Made by a program: the position numbers and the translations under genes. A stretch of DNA of 64,000 nt from Episyrphus balteatus (taxonomy: Eukaryota > Arthropoda > Insecta > Diptera > Syrphidae), in NCBI RefSeq assembly GCF_945859705.1, contig NC_079134.1, positions 164,707,718 to 164,771,717 on the forward strand. The letters run 5' to 3'. Shown piece by piece: positions 1-10,898 of the stretch. The stretch's first letter is position 1, and each line of letters begins with the position of its first letter. Below the pieces are notes generated by a model. That model was not told the DNA's origin. It worked only from the letters and a program-made list of their open reading frames with translations, and did not search any database.

Positions 1-2390
1 ATAATACGCATTTTCAAGTTTCAACAGCATTTTGATTTTTCAGCCAGTTCAAAGTTTGTAAGTGTTACTGAATTTTCAAAATATCATAATTAATCGAATA
101 ACTTTTGACTATCTTTTTTACTTTAAGTTTGGATGAAAAAATACATAGCTAAAAATTTGAAATAATGACGCTAATTTTCTAATAAAAATGGTTAAACGGT
201 TTTATGCAAAAAAAAAAAAAACGTAACACTGGAAAATGTCATGTTCCTCTATCATTTTGATTAGTTTTGCAAATGAAACATTGTAAGGCGATACTTTGTG
301 AAAAACGTTCATAACTTTTCTTATTTTATGTCATGCAATATAGAGCTTCAGGGGTTTTAAAAAGTCTAAAACACTCTTGCTTGCAACAACCAAGTTACCC
401 AATTCATTTTTTTTACTTGCTCTATATTATCTCTAGGAACGGGATTAATTTAAAAGATGTAATTAAATTTTTAACGACGCAAAAGAGCTATCGAGTGTAA
501 AAGTGTCAGCATTGATTTATTCAAGCGGCTATATCAACAAAATTGGACTCCTGGTCCAAACTATAAATTTCAAACTTGTTACATTACATCTATAAATATG
601 TATGTGCAGATGTGACAAAGTCAACTCGTTTGCTAAAAATCATCAAATCGTGATTCAGGAAAACAAAAACAGAAGAAGAAAAAAATTACAACTTGATAGA
701 GCCACTGACACGAATGCTAGAGACAGGTATCACAAGACCAGTACTATTTTGTATCTTACCATAAACGAATGAAAGTGAATGCAAGTCTGCAATAGTGCAC
801 TACTTCCTAACAAATTACACTACTCAAATCGTCCACTGGTTTTTTTTTTATATATTTATGAGTATACGAGTATATTTAAAGATTTCAGCTTTGTTTTTGT
901 TTCTTTAGTGGCTAGTGCATAGTCTAGTTGATGGTCGATCTTTTGAATGTTTCGAGGTTTTTAATTTCGCTCTTTTAGGTCTTATATTGTTTGGACAAGA
1001 AATGATTACATGGACAGATGTGATAATCTTACCTGATGCCATGGCTCTGGGCAGGTAGAGGTATGTGATTAAAATACTTCCGCGGATTAGAGGCAATGTG
1101 ATCTACGTGAATGTGCTGTTTTTTCTCTTTTGAGAGATTTTAATCGTTTGTTAAATGTAGAGTGTTAAACAATATGTTTAATTGGTTTGTGTGTAATATA
1201 CGCAACATTACATAGTTATGAAATTCTAAATGACTGATAATGTTCAAAGAATTTTAATTGTGACATATTATCAATTAATTTTATATAGGCATTTGGAGAA
1301 TGTGTAAAGAATAAATCCCAATAATTTAAATTTATTTCCAACAATAAAAGCAAAAGATTTTTTATAGCTTGTATATGGAAGGTTAATCTTTGATTTAGGT
1401 TAAAACCAAATTTTATTCAAGGAATAAAAGATTATAAAGATTTATAGAAAACTATGATAAATTAGAGTTCGTGCATGAGCTCTTTTGTTTGATAAAGTAA
1501 AATTCTTTGCCAAGATGTTTCTTAAATAATTTTAGTTATTATACATTTAAAAACAATAAAGCTACTTTTAAATATAAAATGTGTTAGTCTTAACATAAAA
1601 TATGTGACTTTTTAGGTATGTGCCACTATATGCTACATGAGGGGGGTCCTTAAATTGGTTTTTTTTTTTTTTTTACGAAATTGCACGGTTAATGGACATC
1701 AATTAGTTCAAATTAACGAAAAAAAAATTTTAGATTTTTGCGTATTTTTACTTCAACTGCTAAGTCTCCCGGTTAAAAAATTAAGGATTCGTTTTACATG
1801 TAAATTTCAAGCGATATCCGGGAGAGAAAGGAAGTCAAACAAAAATCCAAAAAAATAGGAAAATTGTTTCTCAACACTTCCAACCGGATGGCGGTTATTC
1901 AACTGCATGTCTCCGATAAGGACCTACATACTATATGACCACAGCTATCAAATGGTAACAATTTTAGTTGAGATAGTTTTCTTAGTTCATACTTTAAAGA
2001 GGTGGTTTAAGAATTGTCATGTTTAGGGTCTTGAACTAATTTTTTTTTTATTTACTTACCCAAAGTTTTTTTGTTGAGAACTTTTTTTGTATTCCAACAG
2101 CTTTTTAACAATGTTACTTGGTATATTAAAAAAAAAAACAAATTTTTTCAGAAAAAGAGCAGTTAACTCATTCTTGCACAAAAAGCTTATTAGTATTTTG
2201 AATTTTTAACAATACAAAGGGGTTAAGTAAGAAAATTCTTTTTTTTCTTTTTATTTTGAATAGTTTTTTTCTATTCGCATGGTTCCGATAAAGCTTTTTT
2301 ATAAAACCAGTGGTGTTTCCTTGGTATGAACATCATTTGTTCCTTTAAATTTTTGATTTTCTCAGCAGAAAGCTGATTTTTCTTTTTTTT
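1..2390. other. AT-rich non-coding DNA
   Basis: No convincing gene. The sequence is AT-rich with many poly-A and poly-T runs. The short open frames at 905-1096 and 1637-1858 have low-complexity products with no recognisable domain and look like chance. One copy of the dispersed 24-bp motif lies at 1467-1490. Confidence 0.6.
1467..1490 (+). repeat. dispersed 24-bp motif, copy 1
   Basis: GTTCG, six less conserved bases, then AGCTCTTTTGTTT. The same 24-bp layout occurs at 16525-16548 (+), 55567-55590 (-) and 61767-61790 (+) without length change. Its role is unknown. Confidence 0.55.
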
Positions 2391-2393
2391 TTC

Positions 2394-2577
2394 TCGCACG
2401 AAAAAGTCTTGGTTTTTTTTATTTCACCAAAAAAGGAGTTAAGTGCTGTTAGCCCATTCTTTCACCCATATTATACGATTTTTTTCTCGGACAAAAAAGT
2501 CTTGGTTTTTTTTTATTTCACCCAAAAAGGAGTTAAGTGCTGTTAGCCCATTCTTCCACTCATATTATACGATTTTA
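2394..2577. repeat. two-copy tandem duplication, 93-bp period
   Basis: The phrase AAAAAGTCTTGG, a T-run, then GGAGTTAAGTGCTGTTAGCC and TATTATACGATT occurs twice in direct orientation, 93 bp apart, with few differences. No coding potential. The surrounding 2.0-2.8 kb has the look of decayed repeat DNA. Confidence 0.8.
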
Positions 2578-2815
2578 AGTTGTTAATAACCTTTTTATAC
2601 CAAAAATAAAAGCGCTAAATAAGAAAATACGAATCGTAGCGTGACGTAGATTAGACGGAAATTTAAGTTTTCGCAAGGCATCCTCATTTTTCAAAAAAAA
2701 AACCAAAACTTACCCCATTCTTCATCCAAACGCTTCATTTGTTAATACCATAAGTTGCTTAGAGTCTATAATGGAACAAATGAACATAAACTTATGTATG
2801 TACTTGCATACATAT

Positions 2816-5041
2816 TAGGGTGGTCCTTATTTGTATGGGAAAAAAAATTTATTATTTTTTTTACTGAGCACCCGATTTTATTGTTCCTATGCAATTAAAA
2901 TGTGTACAAAAAAAATTTCAAGAAAATCGCACAATATTAACACGTGCCGCTTTGAGTTTGAAGTTTTAAGAATTCTCTTCTATAAGGGTTAGTAAATAAG
3001 AATCCAAGCAATGTCTAATTTTTCATTATTGAAGTCATATTTTCATCAATAGTGTTAGAAAAACAAATATTATTTTAAATAAATAAATTTTTGGATTATA
3101 TTTTCATAAATTAATAACATTAAATTAACCTTCGTAACGAGTTTCGAGACTTTCAAGACTACATCCTGGGTATTTTTGGCGATAATTTCGCACAGTCCGA
3201 AAATGTTGAATACAAATTACACTGTGCAAGTTTTTTTCAAAAAAATATTTAAGACGTCTGCACCATTGACTGTTTCCCCCTATTTCGGACCTGAGAAACC
3301 GATAGGAATCATCAGTTTTTCGATTTATCGGAACGACTTCAAACACATTTTTTTCCGAAGTTCTTTCAATAATTTTAAGCATTTTGCCCTATTTAAATTA
3401 ATTTTTCTTCCAAAAATAATGTTTATATTATTTCTTTTAATTCTGCTCAAACGTTATTTACTACCAGAATAATGACAATATAAAAATTATTTGAAGAACA
3501 AATATATATGGGAGCAAAGGACAAGATTTTTGAAAAAAAAAAAAAATAATAATAAAAAAAATTTAATTTGTGTTTTTTCAATTATTTGTGTAGTAAAATA
3601 TAAGTTTTAAGTAATTGTTGGCCACATTTATTGTAAGAAAATCAATCTTATCAATTGTTTTTCACTGTGTTTTGAATCTTTTAAACAAAGCAATGTCAGG
3701 TCGAGAAAATGGGTCAAATTTGGATGCGTTGAATACCACTTGAAGAACAATTTCGAAAACTTGATGTCTAAAAGCTAGGTAGAGTATGTCTCGCCCAATT
3801 TTTTTTTCTAATAGAACACAAGCTCCGTTTAAACGCCAAGTGTTAGATGAAGTTGTGTCGAAAACATAAGCTTGAACTTTGTCAATCAAGGACCAATTTT
3901 CTAATATATCGTACACTGTAGACAATACTTCAATCAAAGTTCAAGCTGAAAGTTCTGAAATTCCAAGTGGAAGTCTGTCTGCTTTAGCTTGGCCAGTTAT
4001 ATCGGGAAGAAGTTTTGAGCCCCAGTGTATAACGGCAAAACTTAAATTAAATTCAAAAAATTTAGTTCTACTTAATAAAGCTGATTGCCCACGAATATAT
4101 TGACGATAGATTCTAGAGTCGTATAGAGGAGCGGTTAGTTACAAATTTTGAAGGATCAATGCAGGCTGTCAAGAGGTGAACGGCATTCCTGTAACTTACT
4201 TTACATTTATTAAGCACTGCCGATAGCCTAGGATTAAAAATATCTACTCCTGCTCTTTTCGAGCCAAAAGGTTCTGGCACTATAGATTCAGAGCTTTGAT
4301 TTTCAACTTCAACCTCTTCTTCTACTACGAAAACAAATTTTTTCATTTAAATATCGCTCAATTACTTGAACACTTTCATAACTCAAAAAAACTGGTTTTT
4401 CAGAAAACGAGTATCAATCTATTTTTCTATGTAAAAAGTAAGTTTCTTAAATAAAACTAGTGATCCTTCACCGTCAATTTTCAAAGAAATGACTTTTTGC
4501 AGGATTAAAGACTACTTTATTCAAAAATAACTTCTGCATTAATAACTCAAAACTCGTGATTTTTGAGTTATGACAGTATTCAAGTAAATGAGCGATATGT
4601 ATTTATTTTTACTTTGATCTTCAATTCCTTGCTTAGAAAAATCTTAATGCATCTCGTTTTGACGACAGTTTCGAAACAAGAATTTTTTTTCATTAAAACC
4701 GACTAAAAATAAATTTTCAAGAGGCATCTTCATTTAACTTAATTATAGTATTACAACTAAACAAAAGCTATTGCAATATTTTATAGCCAGAAGCAATGAA
4801 CTGCACTTTAAATGACACCTACACTTGCTTAGGGACAACAAAAAAACATTTTCATTAAATTCATAAAAAATTTCATACTGTGAAAGTACTCTCCCAAGAG
4901 CGTTAACTTTAAGGTCAGAGCGGCACGTGTTAACATGGTCGTAAAAAAAAAAAAAATAGGATAGTGTTTTAAGATGTAAAGGAACAAAAAAATAGGGTGC
5001 TCAGTAAAATTGCTCAACTTTTAAAAATAACGACCACCCTA
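2816..5041 (-). mobile_element. hAT-like DNA transposon with decayed transposase
   Basis: The ends are inverted: TAGGGTGGTC at the left and its complement at the right. Further in, the two ends still match in inverted orientation over about 200 bp, for example the shared blocks ACTGAGCACCC and TTAACACGTGCCGCT. The element is flanked by an exact 8-bp target duplication, ATACATAT (2808-2815 and 5042-5049). An 8-bp duplication and a short TIR starting TAG fit the hAT superfamily. The minus strand between the ends carries a broken transposase-like coding region. The length of 2226 bp suggests a once-autonomous copy. Confidence 0.8.
3128..4346 (-). pseudogene. DDE transposase-like pseudogene
   Basis: On the minus strand, several open stretches read in order as one protein. 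First comes an N-terminal part (4346-4113). Next is a middle part (about 4103-3938) containing IHWGSKLLPDITG and KADRLPLG. Then follows a part (3937-3662) containing FDTTSSNT, LNGACVLLE and LFKRF. Last is a weak C-terminal part (3382-3125) with YRQKYPGCS. From memory, proteins of this kind in insect, cnidarian and other animal genomes carry HWD, FDTT and ACRHH blocks; here HWD has become HWG and CRHH reads FRHQ, so likely catalytic or zinc positions are lost. Frameshifts and a stop near 3938 also show it is dead. The family name is not certain; assignment to a hAT-like DDE transposase rests mainly on the 8-bp target duplication. Confidence 0.65.
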
Positions 5042-5049
5042 ATACATAT

Positions 5050-8000
5050 CTGTCAAAAATTTAACCTACTTTTTGGCCATTATATGCTTATTAGTATAAA
5101 TCGTGTGCAGAGGTACCCGATTCCAAGATAAGCCTAAATCGCAATAGATTCAGTTCCCCACTTATTTTCCGGTACTTTCTTTAATAAAATGTAAAAATTT
5201 TTAACTCAAACAAAAACCAAAAATTTCCTCTGTATAAATTCTAAAATTCATAAATAAAACCTTCATCAGGTTACCGACACAAAAACGCTGATTAACTCAT
5301 TCATTAAATTAACATCACACGAATTTTTCTTCCTGCTTCAATCTCGAACACGCTTTTGCTAGGACTTAATTTGATTGCACGTTCAATATTGTTATTAATT
5401 CAAGCAAATAATACAAAAAATCAAAACATCTTGACTAATTACTGTGTTTAGCTTTTTCAATACACACATATACAAGCAAACATACACAAAAGTGTGGTTA
5501 TGCTGCAGCCAAAGATGATTAATTTCGTTTTCGTTCGATATCGTATTTTACTAAATAAAAAAAAAAATGTATAAGTTCACACGTTAGCCACATATATAAT
5601 AATGCTTCCTTGCAGTCTAAAATTGCATGCGGTTGGCACAGACTACAGAGAGAAGCACATACTATATATAAAGTATACCATACCGATGATTTACTCAGTT
5701 ATGTAAGTTTTTTGCATTAAACTACAATAAACGGATTGCAATATACTTTGGTATTGGTTTACACAGTATACAGTTGTTGTTGTAGATAATAATATGAGTT
5801 GAGAGCGGTGGTATTCCTTATGAATTGAATACAACAGTTTGTTCGATTTGAATCAATGCACTGGAATTGCCGCATGTTATAGCACCTCTACAGGATTGCT
5901 ATGGAGTCATCGTTAAACAGATTGCAAATTTTTCGTTTCATACATTCAACCAGAACAGAAAAAGAAGTACCAAAGTGGCACTCATATTAGACTTGTTGTT
6001 CGTTCAAACTGCAACAATGACAATGTGACAGTTCTTGAGCGCAATTAAATTGATTGGAGTCGAAATCCAGATCGCGTGTGAAGCTAAACTTAAAACTGAA
6101 CATATTTTTGATTAGGTAATCATTGACTTCATCGTAGCATCGCTGTACACTTCAGCAAACTTAAATGATGGTGCAACAAAAAAAAAAAAAAAACTGTCTG
6201 TCTTGTGTACAAGACTTAAAGAAGTGTCGACGGGTTTTTTTCTTCCATAAATTCTAATTAGTTGTCAAAGTCAATGAGTTACCGCTATGTAAGCAAATTC
6301 AAACTGCATAAGTACAAACGTCATGTTACTTTTAATTGACATTAGCATAATTATTTTTGTACAGCGGTTGTAATCGTGATTGGTGTAGGTAGTATAGATG
6401 CAATAGATTCCATTATTTTTTTATTTCAAGGTTAGTTTTTTGATTAAAAATAGACTTATTGACAGACAGTTTGTTTGTTATTATGGCGAACTTTATTTCT
6501 TTTATTGTTTAAGGTGACTTTGTAACTTAAATTTATTTCTTTGTGGAACTAAAATGAGGTTTATAAAACAAAATTGTGGTGTCGATTTTTAATGAAAATT
6601 ATGCACTTGAACTGTCATTTTTTGACAAGTGCAATAAGTTATTACATTGTAACTGTACTAATTTTTGGAAACTTATGACAATTGTCAGTGATTTTGTTCA
6701 AACGACAAAGGGATACACTTAAAGAATATTATGTATAACATAGAGAGCTTGTGCAATTCCAAACCTGACAGCTCCTGGACCGCGTCACTCATTAAAAATG
6801 GATAAATGTCACCACAATCTGTTTTTGTTTTCCTTTTTATTTATTTGTTTGACATACGTCAACTTTTCATTTGACAGAACTCAGATTTCTTGCCACTAAA
6901 TTTGTCATGGTGGGGAAATTTGTTACCCTCTCGTAAGTGCTCTCTTCTACGAAAAATAGAACAGTTTTTGAAGTTTGGAACAGAGTCGATAGCGAAAATA
7001 ACCAAATATTACTTAATTCGGAAAGTTTCAGAATGAGTGTAGAACGGACATAAATTCTGTTGCTAATGCAATATTTTCTATGTAAATTCATGAATAGGAC
7101 CAAGGTAAGATGGAATAAGTCAACGAATGTAACTCGAGAAGAATCAGATAAGTAAAATGTCATGGTTCTGAGTTTCACTGTTCAACATAATGACATTGAG
7201 GTTTTGGTTTCTTTGAATCACAGAAGAACTTTACAAAAATGCCGCACTTTTGAGTTTAAGGCTTCAATAAGTATGCACGTGGTTAGGGTTTGCGGATTAA
7301 AGAACTCAGAAAGAAATATGTATAAAAATTTCTGGGTCACTATTCAAATCGAACACTTTGATTTGTATGACTCATTGACAATAAAGCCCCATTAATTTCT
7401 ATCAAATAAAATGAAACTAGATTACAAGGTCAGAAAGACTTAATATAACCATCATAAAATCGTTAATCTTCATTAATAAAACAAAAGAAAAGCTTGTAAA
7501 CTCATCAATCGACACTTTTTTTTTTTGATAAAAGACAACCGTATAGCCTTGTCATCGGTCGAAAGGTCATTCGATCAATAGACGTTTAAATGCACTTCAA
7601 AAACGAAATATAATACTTCACATATTCGAATTAATCAAATAAATCTCTTTCCGAAGAAAAAAAAAAAGCAAAAAACGACAAAATGTGATAAATTAAAATA
7701 AAGACATAATATTCGATAAATGTATGCAAAATAAACGTGACTTCAATGAAAAATCTTCCACTATTATTTTTATGTTAAAACGGTATTTTAGCTTAAAGAA
7801 GAAATCAAAACTAGATAGTTAATAGTTCGCTTGTGGGTCCCCATTAGGTCGCAATTTTATGAACGGTGTAAGAAAAAATTTGAATATTTTCACAGACCAC
7901 TAGTTGAGAAAGTATTTGTCGGAAAACATTTGCTGGTACAGAGTTGAGTTTTAAAAAAATTAATATCGAAAAAGCTTATTGTACTATCGAAAAATGTAAA

Positions 8001-8865
8001 GCAAGCTCTAGGCAGACAATAAAGTAATAATTGATTTGAAAATTTTCATCAATCCAATACTTGACCTCAATAAAAAAAAAATACTAATTATACCAAAAAA
8101 TGTGTAGGAAACTATGTTGCAAAATGCAAATGTGTGGATATCTTATTTGGTATTTTTTAAATGATTGAATAGAAGAAGCGTTGTTTTTTATGTTTATTTT
8201 AATCAATCAGTACAAATTAACATGTAAGTTACAAATTACTCGAAACGCTATAGTGCCATAATTTGCATTTATTTGATCGTTTTTCCTCGTGGCGCTTTTA
8301 AAAGAGAAGCATAAAAAACATTTAACACTCATCTTAATAGCTATAATTGCTTAAATATGTAGGTACATTTATGAGGACGATGAGTATAAAATTAAATAAT
8401 CAAAAAAATAAATTAAAAATGTGTTGAGTACTTAATTATTGAATTATATTTGTGAAAACAAAAGAGATTTTACTTAATTTTGACCAACGAATATAGGTAT
8501 TTATGTACATATGTACATTGTACAAGCACATTCTATGTTCTTTGTATGTTTGAGGCTATAAATCTTAATTTCTAGCTTGATTAACCGGATACTTGTTTAC
8601 TTTATGTACTTACGAAACACTATTTAAATAAAACATTTGAAGTTTTTCGATACTATCAAAAGCCTCTTTAGTTTAAATAAAAACTAAAAAGGTTTAACAA
8701 AGTTTGTAGACGTATTTGACTTACACCAAAATTTAATAAATGATTCTTTCTATTGAAGTATACACAAATCTCGTTTTGATTTTCTTAGCCGTAACGAGAC
8801 ATTGCCTTAGGGATAATAGCATTCACAAAAAAACTATTATTATAATAGAAAATTCAAGTTTTGTA
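5050..8865. other. AT-rich non-coding DNA
   Basis: Both strands were read for domains, TIRs and tandem repeats, and nothing supportable was found. The open frames 6867-7178 (-) and 7162-7395 (+) overlap on opposite strands and give featureless products. Confidence 0.5.
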
Positions 8866-9122
8866 GGGGAAGGTGGCCTTAAATGCCCTCCCTAAGGAAA
8901 ATGTCCCATATCTCGAAAAAAAGTAGCATTCGAACTTAAATTCTATATACTTTTCAAAGTTTTATATATTACTCTCACATTTTTTAGCTTTGCGAGTTAA
9001 AAAAATTCTAAAAAGTATTTAAGATTTTTAATTTTCAAGACGTCTACAAATTTCACTGATCAAATTTACTCGGGTAAAATAACACACTGTCCAAACATAC
9101 ATGATTTTAAATGAAAAATCGG

Positions 9123-9186
9123 TTTTTGTATAGCCCCCTGAATCGCGGGGCCCTGAGGCAGCTGGCTCATATGCCTCAAGGGTAAC
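9123..9186. repeat. GC-rich hairpin fragment, possible hAT relic
   Basis: A short GC-rich patch in AT-rich DNA. It contains GCCCCCTGAATCGCGGGGCC followed by CCCTGAGGCA and, 11 bases on, TGCCTCAAGGG, which can pair as a stem. This combination resembles end sequences of some old hAT elements, but no partner end was found, so the assignment is weak. Confidence 0.3.
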
Positions 9187-9249
9187 TAACAAGAGTTTAA
9201 CAAGAGTTAAATCAACTAGTTTCATTATTTAGTCAGCGATATCTTATAT

Positions 9250-10780
9250 TTCAAGCATACAGGGTCACTGGGGTGTATACGTAACATTATTTTACTGAAA
9301 ACAAGTCTGTTTATAGCAAAAACAAATTCTAATCTTGTAATGGATGTAAATGTTTACTTTTGACTTCATTTTCTGTGCGATAGAAAAACATTAATATTAA
9401 GCTTTGAAAGATATCTTTAAATCACGCACCACATAACTTTTTTCCTAAGAAAACATGATCATAAAATTAATACAAAAACATAAAATGTATACTTGTTCAA
9501 AATCTTACTTGTCCTGAATTTAGGCCGATTTTTAAATACTTTTTGGAAACCTTTTATCGAAAACCATCTGTTATTTCTCATAATTCGTAAAGCTATGCCT
9601 GTTAAGTTTTTGCTTTAATAGCAAAATTGTAAGTGATGAAACTTTATTGATAGTTTGTCAGTTGACTAAATGTACAAGGAAAAAAAGTTAATCATTATGA
9701 CCGTAAATTATTAGAGTATTGCAAAAAAAATTGTTAATGGATAGTGTAAATCAACCATAAATCAGTTATAACTAATTTAGTTTTTCTGTTGTAACAAAAA
9801 ACAATAAATCCAAACTTAATGCCTTTAGTAATGGTCAATTAACTGAAAAATTACATCTGCCAATTTCCTATAATTTCCACTTCAACTAACTGTTACAAAT
9901 AGTTTATTGAAACAAAAAAACACAAAATTACTGTATCTTTTGTCTTATAAAAATCACTCAACCTTAATAACTATCCCTTGAAGTATATGCTACGGTTTGG
10001 CCCTAATCTGTAAAATGCACTAATTATTTGTTTCAATTTCAAAACAATTCCAAAAAATAAAAATGATAGCAAACGCGTAAAAAACAGAGCAAACTGCTCT
10101 GTTATTATTATGATTTTTTTTTCATTATTTATAGTCAAGGTCGGGCTAAACACAAAATGTCTGCATATACGTCTCTATATGATTGGGATGCATTGGGTTT
10201 TCAAACAACCGTCCATCGACCTTGACCATTTTCTCTATATATTTTTCTATATACCTACGTACACAATTGGATTTTTCTTTTTATATTCCGAACTCAATTA
10301 TTGTTTATTATTATTTGAAATAAATTACACAACCATAATCAACAATTTTTACGATTTTTTTTTCTTCTCGAAGATACGACTCACTTTGTCTTAGAAAAAA
10401 ACAACACAGATAATCTTCGATCCCATTTGTCTTTTCATCAAATCAAAAAAAAATTGTTTAGACCCTTAAAGTACCTTGGGCCAATTTGTGTCTCAAAAAA
10501 GATTTGTAGCTTACACTCTGGAGGTTTATGACTGGAACCAGAACCATCCTCCTAGATTAATAAACCAGGCATCTCTCTATTGCCATCATCAACTTCTTCG
10601 GAATCGTTGAACAGCAAAAACTTTATTGTTGTTGCTATTTTTGGTTTTCTTTCCCACCATCATCATCATCATCCATTACCACCACCGACCGGCAGTGGTA
10701 ACACATTACTACACTCTATACAACAAAAGCCACAGCTGATTCAAGCCATGCATGGTAGGAGAGAATGGAAAAATAAACCA
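9250..10780. other. AT-rich upstream region of the repeat-protein gene
   Basis: No gene seen. From about 10500 the sequence becomes less AT-rich and includes a short CAT run (about 10657-10673) and CCACCGACC blocks. The open frame at 10580-10822 crosses the promoter and is not believed. Regulatory sites for the gene downstream probably lie here. Confidence 0.4.
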
Positions 10781-10784
10781 TCTG

Positions 10785-10820
10785 TATATATAGCAGCCAT
10801 GTCTTGGAAATTGAATCAGT
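10785..10820 (+). promoter_or_regulatory. TATA box and initiator of the repeat-protein gene
   Basis: TATATATAG at 10785-10793 is followed by TCAGT at 10816-10820. The first T of the TATA box is 33 bases from the initiator A (10818), the normal spacing for an insect TATA promoter. The initiator matches the arthropod consensus TCAGT exactly. Transcription would start at 10818, giving an 81-base leader before the ATG at 10899. Confidence 0.8.
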
Positions 10821-10898
10821 AACAACTTGGATCTCGTTTTGGTTTAGACACAGTTTCCTTTTAATCTAACCACCTTTCGTGCAAAACAAAAGCTCAAC

